DNA of 64,000 nt from assembly GCA_029851415.1 (NCBI GenBank), contig CM056743.1, positions 94,400,501 to 94,464,500 of the forward strand. Reading direction: 5' to 3'. Below the pieces are notes generated by a model. The model worked only from the letters and a program-made list of their open reading frames with translations. It searched no databases and was not told the origin of the DNA. Origin of the DNA: Eretmocerus hayati. Its lineage: Eukaryota; Arthropoda; Insecta; Hymenoptera; Aphelinidae. Shown here piece by piece: positions 35,801-47,300 of this stretch (the first letter of the stretch is position 1; every line of letters starts with the position of its first letter). A program made the position numbers and the translations under genes.

Positions 35801-38800
35801 AATATGACTCTCAGTAGTAACATACGAGATGGGTCAGACATACGACCTGGGGAGTGTATTTGATATTACGAGAGTTTGCACGACGCGATTGAGACGGGCA
35901 AGAGCTCACTTTGAAGCTCAACAGCTGTAGCAAATGTGGGTATTCTCGGAATATCAGCGTTGAGTCGCCAACGAGAGCTGCATCTCGGAATGTGAGTGAC
36001 CTTGAAAAACCACCCCTATTGATATTTCGACATTTTCCCAGGTATACAACGAATGCACGATCGGATCTCGGATTTTATGGGACCAGTTTGTAGATATCGA
36101 TGAGGCGCAGCCCATGGACCAGGCGGGATATCAGCGCAGGAAGCAGATTCAGCGGGAGGAGGAAAATACGCCTCCCAGTAGTAACAGACGAGATGGGTCA
36201 GACATACGACCTGGGGAGAGTCTTTGAGATTACGAGAGTTTGCACGATGCGATTGAGACGGGGAAGAGCTCATTTTGAAGCTCGACAACTGTAGCAAATG
36301 TGGGTATCCTCGGAATATCAGCGCTGAGTAGCCGAGGTGATGTGTCTCTCAGGATAGATATGATAGCGGAACGACCTCTATTCAGATTTCGACATTTCCC
36401 TCGTATCAATCGAATGCACGATTGTTTCTCGGACTTCATGGGGCCACTTAGTAGATATCGATGAGGCGGAGCCTATGGACCAGGCGGGATATCAGCGCAG
36501 GGTGGAGATCCGGCGGGAGGGGGGAAATATGACTTTCAGTAGTAACAGACGGGATGGGTCAGACATACGACCTGGGGAGTGTATTTGATATTACAAGAGT
36601 TTGCACGATTCGATTGAGATGGGCAAGAGCTCACTTGGAAGCTCGACAGCTGTAGCAAATGTGGGTATCCTCGGAATATCAGCGCTGAGTTGTCAACGAC
36701 AGCTGCATGTCGGAATGTGAGTGACCTCGAAAAACCACCCCTATTGATGCCAAGAGCTCCAAAGTGAGCTCTTTCCCGTCTCAATCGCATCGTGCAAACT
36801 CTCGTGATCTCAAATACTCTCCCCAGGCCGTATGTCTGACCCATCTCGTCTGCTATTACTGGGAGGCGTATTTTCCTCCTCCCGCTGAATCTGCTCCCTG
36901 CGCTGATATCCCGCCTGGTCCAGAGGCTGCGCCTCATCGATATCTACAAACTGGTCCCATAAAATCCGAGATCCGATCGTGCATTCGTTGTATAGCTGGG
37001 AAAATGTCGAAATATCAAAGGGGTGGTTTTTCAAGGTCATTCACTTTCCGAGATGCAGCTTTCGTTGGCAACTCATTGCTGATATCCCGAGAATACCCAC
37101 ATTTGCTACAGCTGTTGAGCTTCAGAGTGAGCTCTTGCCCATCTCAATCGCATCGTGCAAACTCTCGTAATATCAAATATACTCCCCAGGTCGTATGTCT
37201 GACCCATCTCGTCTGTTACTACTGAGAGTCATATTCCCCCCCCCCCCCCCCCCCCCCCGCCGAATCTCTATCCTGCGCTGATATCCCGCCTGGTCCATTG
37301 GCTGCGCCTGATCGATATCTACAAATTGGTCCCATAAAATTCGAGATCCGATGGTGCATTCGTTGTATGGCTGGGAAAATGTCGAAATATCAATAGGGGT
37401 GGTTTTTCAAGGTCACGCACATTCCGAGATGGAGCTCCCGTTGGCAACTCAGCGCTGATATTCCGAGAATACCCACACTTGCACCAGTTGTCGAGCTCCA
37501 AAGTGAGCTCTTTCCCGTCTCAATCGCATCGTGCAAACTCTGGTAATCTCAAATACTCTCCCCAGGTCGTATGTCTGACCCATCTCGTCTGTTACTACTG
37601 AGAGTCATATTTTTCTCCTCCCGCCGAATCTCTACCCTGCGCTCATATCCCGCCTGGTCCATAGGCTGCGCCTCATCGATATCTACAAACTTGTCCCATA
37701 AAATTCGAGATCCGATCGTGCATTCGTTGTATGGCTGGGAAAATGTCGAAAGATCAATAGGGGTTTTTTTTCAAGGTCACTCACATTCCGAGATGCAGCT
37801 CCCGTTGGCAACTCAGCGCTGATATTCCGAGAATACCCACACTTGCTACAGTTGTCGAGCTCCAAAGTGAGCTCTTGCCCGTCTCAATCTCATCGTGCAA
37901 ACTCTCGTAATCTCAAATACTCTCCCCAGGCCGTATGTGTGACCCATCTCGTCTGTTACCACTGGGAGGCGTATTTTCCTCCTCCCGCTGAATCTGCTTC
38001 CTGCGCTGATATCCCGCCTGGTCCATAGGCTGCGCCTCATCGATATCTACAAACTGGTCCCATAAAATTCGAGATCCGATCGTGCATTCGTTGTATGGCT
38101 GGGAAAATGTCGAAATATCAATAGGGGTGGTTTTTCAAGGTCACTCACATCCCGAGATGCAGCTCCCGTTGGCAACTCAGCGCTGATATTCCGAGAATAC
38201 CCACACTTGCTACAGTTGTCGAGCTCCAAAGTGAGTTCTTGCCCATCTCAATCACATCGTGCAAACTCTCGTAATATCAAATACACTCCCCAGGTCGTAT
38301 GTCTGACCCATCTCGTATGTTACTACTGAGAGTCATATTCCCCCCCCCCCCCGCCGAATCTCTACCCTGCGCTGATATCCCGCCTGGTCCATAGGCTCTG
38401 CCTCATCGATATCTACTAAATGGCCCCATGAAGTCGGAGATACAATCGTGCATTCGTTTAATACGAGGGAAATGTCGAAATCTGAATAGGGGTTGTTCCG
38501 CTATCACATATATCCTGAGAGATATATCACCTCGGTGACTCAGCGCTGATATTCCGAGAATACCTACACTTGCTACAGTTGTCGAGTTTCAACGTGAGCT
38601 CTTGCCCTTCTCAATCGCATCGTGCAAATTCTGGTAATCTCAAATACTCTCCCCAGGTCATATGGCTGACCCATCTCGTCTGTTACTACTGAGAGTCATA
38701 TTTTTCCTCTCCCGCCGAATCTCTACCCTGCGCTGATATCCCGCCTGGTCCATAGGCTGCGCCTCATCGATATCTACAAACTGGTCCCATAAGATTCGAG

Positions 38801-39936
38801 ATCCGATCGTGCATTCGTTGTATGGCTGGGAAAATTTCGAAATATCAATAGGGGTGGTTTTTCAAGGTCACTCACATTCCGAGATGCAGCTCTCGTTGGC
38901 AACTCAGCGCTGATATTCCGAGAATACCCACACTAACTACAGTTGTCGAGCTCCAAAGTGAGCTCTTGCCCGTCTCAATCGCATCGTACAAACTCTCGTA
39001 ATCTCAAATAGTCTCCCCGGGCCGTATTTCTGACCCATATCGTCTGTTACTACTGGTAGGCGTATTTTCCTCCTCCCGCTGAATCTGCTCCCTGCGCTGA
39101 TATCCCGCCTGGTCCATAGGCTGCGCCTCATCGATATCTACAAACTGGTCCCATAAAATTCGAGATCCGATCGTGCATTCGTTGTATGGCTGGGAAAATG
39201 TCGAAATATCAATAAGGGTGGATTTTCAAGGTCACTCACATTCCGAGATGCAGCTCTCGTTGGCAACTCAGCGCTGATATTCCCAGGATATATATACTGG
39301 CTACTGTTGTCGAGCTACAAAATGAGCACGCCCCCGTCGCAATCGCGTCGTGCAAACTCTCAGGATCCCACCTATCATCCCTTGGTTCACCTGTGTCTGA
39401 CTAGACTCGTATCTTACTACTGGGAATGGTTTTCCAGCCATCTGTCCCCCTTCAAGAACAGCGCTGGTCTCCGAGTAGGTCATAACCTCGTGGCCGGATC
39501 ATATCTACAAAATGCAACCAAGAAAACCCGGATCCCATCGTGCAAGTCTGAGTTCTACCGATGAATAGGTCTGGAATCTTAGGGGTTGTTTTTTCCAAAG
39601 TCGATACAAACACTCTCCACGTTCGTGACTTCCATTGCGCTCTTATCAATCCATCTGCACACGAAGCTCCTCATCAAGACGAATCGATCGAGCCCTCATT
39701 CGTTATAATTGGATGGTGCATTTGTTCAGTTTCGACGTTTTTGCATCAGGTAGGTCCGCTCTGCGAAAAAAACTACCCCCTAAGCATTTTACTGGTTTTA
39801 AAAAGTTCCCCGGTAGTGATACCTCCCGAAACAGGCCCTCGTTATTGCCAGCGGCCCGCTCTACACGATGCAAAAAGAATTAGAGGTTACCGCTCATGGG
39901 CCATTTTCCCATACAAAGTGTGCATCCTCCTTTCAC

Positions 39937-40742
39937 AATTTTGATTTTCTTGACATTCCATATTCTTGAAGATTTTAGCTAGTAGAATGAGTGTACGAGA
40001 GAAATTTCCTTGAAAATCATTATTTTCATAGATATTTGCGTGGAAAATTTTGACGCTCCAAGAAAAAACATCTTATAAACAAATGGCGTAACTCTGGGAA
40101 TATAGTTCTTTCAAAAATCATAAGAGAGCAAAGTTGTAGATAACATCATAGTTGTCCCGAAAATCGACCAAAAATGTCGACATTCATTGTTATTGTTATT
40201 ATTATTTAAACAATCATTTTTCAACTTCGAATTTATAGCCTAGGAAGATGATGAATGATTCAATAAAAAATAGCACGAGAAAGCGTTGTTTGTAATTAAT
40301 CTACAAAAAAAATTCAGAGAGGTGTTTTTCGTCAATGTCAAGGAAAAATCATTCCAAATATCACGCGTGCTGCATACTGTGTAAACGGCGCGGGTGACGC
40401 TACGGGGGCTAGATAAGCTACCATTTTCATGAATTTCTTTCGAAAACAACGCAAAACACCTCTCTGAAATTTTGTGACGGTGAAGTGAGTACTTCGACCT
40501 TCCCAAATATAATTTTTATTTTCAAATTCATCATCTTCCTGCTACAGTTGTCCAATTTTGCAATGTGATTGTTTAAACAAATCTTGGAACGAAAGTTTCT
40601 GGAGTCATTCTATTAATACATATGATTCTGCTCTTCTCGTTCTTTCAAACAAACCAAGAACTATCCATCTAATATCGATATGAAGAGAAATATAGTTCTT
40701 TTAAAACAACCATTTTTTCACCTTCGTGCGGATGGACTTGAC
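39937..40742. mobile_element. insertion in the right arm of the fold-back
   Basis: The left arm reads straight from the 18-bp terminus into GGAGGATGCAC, but in the right arm the two are separated by 806 bp. Within it, 40205-40345 and 40440-40580 form imperfect inverted repeats (for example GGAAGATGATGAAT / ATTCATCATCTTCC and CAGAGAGGTGTTTT / AAAACACCTCTCTG), so it is itself a hairpin-type element. The TTTCA motif on both sides may be a duplication but already occurs twice in the left arm. Confidence 0.6.
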
Positions 40743-40761
40743 GTTTCAAATGGAACGCCCC

Positions 40762-40765
40762 TAGT
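40762..40765. repeat. target-site duplication TAGT, right
   Basis: TAGT follows the CGCCCC terminus. Collapsing both copies to one restores a continuous reading phase of gypsy 2 on the minus strand. Confidence 0.7.
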
Positions 40766-40933
40766 CGCTTGGTTGATAATTCGCGCGGCCACGGTATGAT
40801 CTTTTATTTCTTTCAACATTTGAAACAGGGGAAATCGTCCTCCTTTTTTCAATATTTGATTTTGGGATCTTATCTTTTGATCTGCTTTTTGGGTACCACT
40901 CCACTCTTCATCGCTACTTTCGCCGAGTGAAGA

Positions 40934-40967
<34 letters not shown>

Positions 40968-41140
40968 GACTCACGCAATTTTTGATCATATTGAGTGGAC
41001 TTATTCCATCCAATTGCGATCTCATCCTCTGATTTCTCTAACTCTCCTAATTTTCTGTTTTGATCTCGAGTAGCAACTTGAACTCGTGCTGTCTCAATTC
41101 GCAGAATATGAGCTCCGGGCTCGTATTCTCGCATGAACAA
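40766..41140 (-). pseudogene. gypsy 2 linker with poly-Ser tract
   Basis: Continues in phase from RNase H. It holds an uninterrupted run of about 14 Ser encoded by a trinucleotide repeat (plus strand TAC repeats at about 40928-40967), followed by an acidic LGESSDEEWSG segment. The frame then meets the fold-back at 40765. The tract is a microsatellite and its length may vary between copies. Confidence 0.7.
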
Positions 41141-42843
41141 CTCAACTCGCGGGGGTTCTGGATGTTTCTCTCTTTCTTTCAGTACTGGATTCCTAGACAG
41201 TGGATCTGCGTTAGAGCTTTTGTGTCCAGGTCGATGTAAAATTTCGAAAGAGTGTCCTCTTATAGATGCTTTAAGCCTATTGAATCTCAGGTCTGGTTTA
41301 TTCGTAGTATGGAAGTGTTTAAGGGGCTCGTGATCTGTGACGACTGTAAATTTTTTCCCGTATATTCAAGGTCAATATTCTTGTATCCCGTAGCATATAG
41401 CGAGTAATTCACGATCATAAGTTACGTATTTCGTCTCTGAGGGTTTCAACGTTCTCGATGCATAGGCACAAACGTGCTCTTCTCCTCACTTACCTTGGCT
41501 GAGGATTGCAGATATCGCCCAATCGGAACTATCAGTAATGATCAGGTATGGGAGGTCATGCACAGGTGGACGTAATACAGGTTATTTTCAAAGAGCTTCC
41601 TTGAATTCTTCAAATGCTTTCTGCTGTTCCGGCCCCCAATAAAATTTCACGTTCCCCCTTAAAAGTAAATTCAGCGGATATGCTATGTTTGCGAAGCCTC
41701 TAATGAATCTGCGGTAATACGAAGCGAGTCCTGAAAATTGTCTGACTTTCTTGACGGTTGTGGGTACAGGATAATTGCGAACAGCTTCGATTTTCTTGGA
41801 GTCGGGGCGAATTTTACCGTTGCCCGCTATGTGACCTAGAAAGCTTGCCTCTTTTTGGAGAAACTGACATCTGCTTGGCTCTAAAGTAAGGTTTGCGTGG
41901 CTTAATCTTTTCAAGAGTCTTCTAAATTTGACGCCATGTGTTTCAAGACGATCTGCAAACAGGATTATATCGTCAAGATAGCTGTAGAGTTCAGTTCCAA
42001 TCAATCCGGCGAGTGAAAGATCAATTAGCTTCTGGAAAGTACTTGGACTATTAGATAAGCCCATGGCGAGGCGCTTATAACAGTATAATCCGCCATAAGG
42101 CCCTGCGTATGCAGTGAGATGTGCATCGTCTTTATGCATCCTTATTTGATGGAACCCTTGCTTGAGGTCGATTGCAGTAATATATTTGGCATCTGCCACA
42201 CTCTCTCTTATTTCTGTGGGGTTAGGTAAAGGGTAGGTATCGCCCACCGTAATCTCATTCAATTGTCTGAGATCTGTAACCATTTGTCACCTTTTTTCAC
42301 CGTTGGGACCTGGTTTCTTTGGAACCATCCACATGGGACTTGAATACGGTGATTCCGCGGGTTCAATAATGTCTGCCTCAAGTGATTCGTCAAAATGCTT
42401 TTGCATCTCCTTTTTAATCTCAAGTGGGTGCCTGAAGCGTTTCACTTCCATGGGTGTATTGGTTTTCGTGACTGTTCTATGCGTAATCAAGTGTGTAGCC
42501 TTCAACTTTTCCTCTGGTAATCCAGAAACGTAAGGATTCTCTTTCATGAGATCCTTTACATGTTGTATCTCTTTTTCATTCAGACCTTCTAATGTTTTAG
42601 GATCTATCCTATCAAGAACTTTCGAGGCGCGATCTTTTACTTCTTCCGTCGCGAATTTCGATATATTGATCTTCTGTTTTGTATTTAATTTGCTCTCTGA
42701 GTCCTCTTCATCCAAAATATTCTTTCTCATTTCTACTGTTTCACATAATTCGAAGGACTCTCCCGGGGGTTCTATTTCGATTTCTGTGTCATTAATATTC
42801 ATGCAAATTGCGTTGGCTTTGCCATTGTCATTCGTCGCGACAG
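41141..42843 (-). pseudogene. gypsy 2 reverse transcriptase and RNase H
   Basis: A single phase from the truncation point to 41141, interrupted by stops at 42287-42289 (TGA), 41588-41590 and several more in RNase H, with no frameshift that I can see. Before the polymerase come the usual upstream signals (EADIIEPAESPYSSPMWMV). The polymerase has Asp in AIDLKQGFHQI and the YLDD box (SYLDDIILF). RNase H motifs (ITDSSDWAIS, TYDREL, VVTDHEPL) remain readable. The 5' end is lost at the palindrome, so protease and gag are missing. The Met at 42856 lies inside the palindrome and is not a real start. Confidence 0.9.
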
Positions 42844-44310
42844 AAGGACCCCGCACAAAATCAATGGGAAGTGGCTTAAGGCCAATTTTGATGAAACTTG
42901 GTAGTGTAGTAGATCATTTTATGCTGATCAATTTTGTCAATGGGCTCGAAGAGTGCCTATGACTCATTTTTGAGATATTTTAATGGGAAGAACGCAATTA
43001 ATTGAGGTTACGTGAGCTTTGTTGTCACTCATTATTGATTTTTTTCATAGAAGGCTATTCACACTTCTTGAATGAATCTGAGCTCTTGTATTAGCCAGTA
43101 AAGTTCAGTCAGGGCAGAGAATCCAACGGATTACTTGGTACATATCAAAATCATGGAGAATTGATTATATTTTAATCAAAATATCCTCATCTCTTAGGAA
43201 GGGTCGTTTTTCAATTGCATGACCCAGTGGTGGGCACATTTCAATGAAATACGAACCATATGTAAATGGTCAGTAGCTTTTGTAATTGCGTACAACATAA
43301 CTGATTATGAGCCTTGTGATGAGTAATACATGTATCTCGAAAGCGTGGGTGGAGGAAGCTGGGGAGGGCTTCATCGTGAAAAATCTTTTTCACGAAGCAT
43401 AGCACTAAGCGTCCTCCAACTCGGAGGTTTTTGGGGTCACTGAGCTCGAATACGTTATCGTCTAGCCCTTTATCTCGTGATGTGGAAGCTGCGAGGGCGG
43501 ACCATGCAGGGGGGCTGCTTTGAAAAATCGATACCGCTGCCCCCGAGATCGTCAACTGGTCGATGACGAGAAAACGATCATCTTGTCAGCCTGAGAGGAT
43601 TTTCTGGGATTGATAGCGATATCGATTTGCCACCGCAGCCCCCCCCCCCGGCATGGTCCGCCCACGCAGCCACCCCCGCACGAGATAGAGGCTGGACGAT
43701 AACGTATTCGAGCTCAGTGACTCCAAACAGCCCCGAGTTGGGAGATGCCCAGCACTATGCTTCGTGAAACAGATTTTTCACGATGAAGCCCTCCCCAGCT
43801 TCCTCCACCCACTCTCTCAAGATACATGTATTACTCACAAGGCTCACAATCAGTTATGTCGTACGCAATTACAAAAGCTACTGACCATTTACATATGGTT
43901 CGTATTTCATTGAAATGTGCCCACCACTGGGTCATGCAATTAAAAAACGACCCTTCCTAAGAGATGAGGATATTTTGATTAAAATATAATTAATTCTCCA
44001 TGATTTCGATATGTACCAAGTAATCCGTTGGATTCTCTGCCCTGACTGAACTTTACTGGCTAATACAAGAGCTCAGATTCGTTCAAGAAGTGTGAATAGC
44101 CTTCTATGAAAAAAATCAATAATGAGTGACAACAAAGCTCACGTAACCTCAATTAATTGCGTACTTTCCATTAAAATATCTCAAAAATGAGTCATAAGCG
44201 CTCTTCGAGCCCATCGACAAAGTTGATCAGCATGAAATGATCTACTACACTGCCAAACTTCATCAAAATTCGCCATACGCCACTTCCCATTGATTTTGTG
44301 CGGGGTCCTT
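42844..44310. mobile_element. 1.47-kb palindromic (fold-back) element
   Basis: 42844-43550 and 43605-44310 are inverted copies, for example GTGGGCACATTTCAATGAAA near 43232 and its complement near 43905. The ends are AAGGACCCCGCACAAAATCA and its complement. A spacer of about 50 bp lies at the centre. It contains no coding frame of note. It forms the boundary between gypsy 2 and the 26-bp minisatellite; no convincing target duplication is visible. Confidence 0.85.
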
Positions 44311-44329
44311 TCCGAACAGGATCCCTTGT

Positions 44330-47300
44330 CCTAGGTCCTGAAGTCCGCTGGAGTTGCCTCGAGCGGAGATGCCTCGAGTACTGCAACACGACTCACATCT
44401 TGAGTATTGGACCACGAGTTCCGACACGAGTACTCAACCACGACTGTGGCCCCGAGTACTGGACCACGGTCATCAGCTCGAGGACTGGACCACGATTGTC
44501 ACCATGGGTACTGGACTACGAGTGTTGTCTCGAGTAATCGACCACGAGTGTTGCCCCGAGTGATGGACTGACAAGGGGGGACCACAGGGGCCGGGTCGCC
44601 AATCTTCCCCAAGATTTTGTTACAGTTTTGTACTATCGAGTATATGAAGAATCCAGAGTAACTCCTTCAAATGGGTCTCCTGTCCAGAGATACAGCCACT
44701 GGGATTAACATTGCTCATATACGCCCATGTTAAAAAGTGATATATATATATATATAGACATACTGGTAATGCTAACGTTTTTACATGTAGCTCTGGAAAT
44801 TGCCCATTTGACGGAGTAACTCTAGATTTTTCATATTCTAGATGATACCAAATTGTGAAAAATTTTCGGAGATGATTAGCGACCCGGACCCCGTGGTCTC
44901 CCCTTGTGAGTGTGTCACCTACAGTACTATACCACAAGGTCGACTCGAGTGCCAGACCACGAGTGTCATCTGCAGTACTGGTCAACGGTCATCACTTCGA
45001 GAACCTGTCCACGGGTGTCACCTTGAGTACTGGGCCACCAATGTTGCCTCGATTACCGCACCACGAATGTCAACTCGAGTGCTTGACCACATCTGTCACC
45101 TCGATTGCCGTAACACGAGTGCCACCTGGGATGCAGCATCACGAGTGTCATCTGCGAATCACGGGACCAACTCGAGGACTGGGCCACGGCGTTGCCTCGA
45201 GTACTGGCTCACAAATGCCACCTCGAGTACTGGACCAAAAGTGTCATCGAGAGTACTAGACCACGAGTGTTGCCTCGAGTACTGGACCACGAGTGTCGCC
45301 TCGAGTACTGGACCATGAGTGTTCCCTCAAAAGCTGGACCCCGGGTGTTGCTTAGAGTCCAAGACCACGAGTGTCACCTCGAGTACCTGACCATGGAAGT
45401 CTTCTTGAGTACCACACCACGACTTCCATCTCGAGTACTGGATCACGAGTGTTGCATAGCGTACTGGACCACGAGTATCACCTCGAGTACTGAACCACGA
45501 GCGTTGCCACGAGGACTGAAACTTGTGTGTCGCCTCAAGTGCTGCACCACGGTTGTCTCCTCGAGTACTGAAACGCGACTGTCGCCTCGAGTTTTATACC
45601 ACGGGTGTTGTTTGAGTACTGAACCATGAGTGTTAGCTCGAACACTGGGTCACGTGTGTCGACTCGAGGATCGGTCAACGAGTGTTACCTTAATACTGTG
45701 CCAAGTGTGTGATCTCGAGTACTGGACCACTAGTGTTTCCTCGAGTGCCGGATCACGAATGTCACCTCGAGAACCGGATCATGAGTGACATCTGCAGTAC
45801 TAGACCACGTTTATCACTCCGAGGGCTGGACCACGAGTGGTGCCTCGAGAACTGGACCAAAATCGTCCCCTCGATTGCCGGATCACGAGTGACACCTGGA
45901 GTGCTCCATCACCCGTGAGTTTTGCAGACCACGAAAACAACTCGAAAACTGGACCACGGTTTCGCTTCGAATACTGGCTCACAAGTGTCACCTAGATACT
46001 AAACCACAGGTGTCACCACCTTTGCCGGATCGCGAAGTTTACCGAGAGTGCCGGATCACGAGTGTCATCTGCAGACCACGGAAACCACCCCGAGGGTTGG
46101 ACCAGGGTGTTGCCTCGGTCACTGGCTCACCAGTGTCACCTTAATGACAGGAACAAGTGTGTCATCTAGAGTACTAGATCACGAGTGTTGCCTCGAGTAC
46201 TGCACCACGCGAGTTGTTCGAATACTGGACCATGAATTTAACCTCAAATACTGGCTCACGAGTGTCATCCACAGTACTCGACCACGAGAATCACCTCGAG
46301 GATCGGACGACGAATGTTACCTCGATACCAGGCCAAGTGTATCATCCCGAATACTGAACCACGAGTGTTGCCTCGAATACTAGACCACGAGTGTCACCTC
46401 GAGTACCTGACCATGGAAGTCTTCTCGAGTACTTCACCACGACTTCCATCTCGAGTACTGGATCACGAGTGTTACCTAGCGTACTGGACCACGAGTATCA
46501 CCTCGAGTACTGAACCACGAGCGTTGCCACGAGGACTGGAACTTGTGTGTCGCCTCAAGTGCTGCACCACGGTTGTCCCCTCGAGTACTGGAACGCGAGT
46601 GTTGCCTCGAGTTTTATACCACGGGTGTTGTTCGAGTACTGCACCATGAGTGTTAGCTCGAACACTGGGTCAAGAGTGTCACCTCGAGGATCGGTCAACA
46701 AGTGTAACCTTAATACTGAGCCAAGTATGTCATCTCGAGTACTGGACCACTAGTGTTTCCTCGAGTGCCGGATCACGAATGTCACCTCGAGAACCGGATC
46801 ATGAGTGAAATCTGCAGTACTGGACCACGTTTATCACTCCGAGGGCTGGGCCTCGAGTGGTGCCTCGGAAACTAGACCAAAATCGTCCCCCCGATTGCCG
46901 GATCACGAGTGACACCTGGGGTGCTCCATCATCCGTGAGTTTTGCAGACCACGAGAACAACTCGAAAACTGGACCACGGTTTCGCTTCGAATACTGGCTC
47001 ACAAGTGTTACCTAGATAATAAACCACAGGTGTCACCACCTCTGCCGGATCACGAAGGTTACCGAGAGTGCCGGATCACGAGTGTCATCTGCAGACCACG
47101 GAAACCACCTCGAGGGTTGGACCACGGTGTTGCCTCGAACACTGGCTCACCAGTGTCACCTCAATTACAGGACCAAGTGTTTTATCTAGAGTACTACACC
47201 ACGAGTGTTGCCTCGAGTACTGCACCACGAGAGTTGTTCGAATACTGGACCATGAGTTTAACCTCAAATACTGGCTCACGAGTGCCATCTACAGTACTCG

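Larger units (their letters stand above)
34552..40761. mobile_element. 6.2-kb fold-back transposon with tandem ~360-bp subunits
   Basis: Termini are perfect 18-bp inverted repeats (GGGGCGTTCCATTTGAAA at 34552-34569 and its complement at 40744-40761). Outer arms 34552-35190 and 39310-39936 are inverted copies with high identity. Inside are 5 direct copies of a subunit on the left (marker AGCTCGACAACTGTAGCAA at about 35196, 35553, 35912, 36280, 36640) and 7 inverted copies on the right (about 37104, 37482, 37847, 38211, 38574, 38937, 39300). The switch is near 36748. The right arm carries an extra 806 bp at 39937-40742. No transposase. GGG termini with a 4-bp duplication would fit a Sola2-like origin, but that is a guess. 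The small frames in the subunits exist on both strands and look incidental. Confidence 0.88.
31349..42843 (-). mobile_element. Ty3/gypsy-type LTR retrotransposon 2, OTU-containing (degenerate, 5' truncated)
   Basis: Minus-strand order: RT, RNase H, poly-Ser linker, long polar linker, OTU cysteine-protease domain, spacer, integrase. Gag and protease are absent because the copy stops at the palindrome 42844-44310. After removing the fold-back 34552-40761 and one TAGT copy, the frame runs on across the junction. Breaks are mostly single in-frame stops (42287, 41588, 32597, 32138, 31847 and others), with a frameshift near 32960. It belongs to a different family from element 1: the polymerase box (YLDD) and integrase sequence differ clearly. 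No LTRs found. Confidence 0.88.

Noticed and set aside
34855..39649. Paired 60-90 codon frames on both strands in the giant fold-back
   Set aside because: The same subunit is read in both orientations; no frame is maintained in all subunits and no domain is recognisable.
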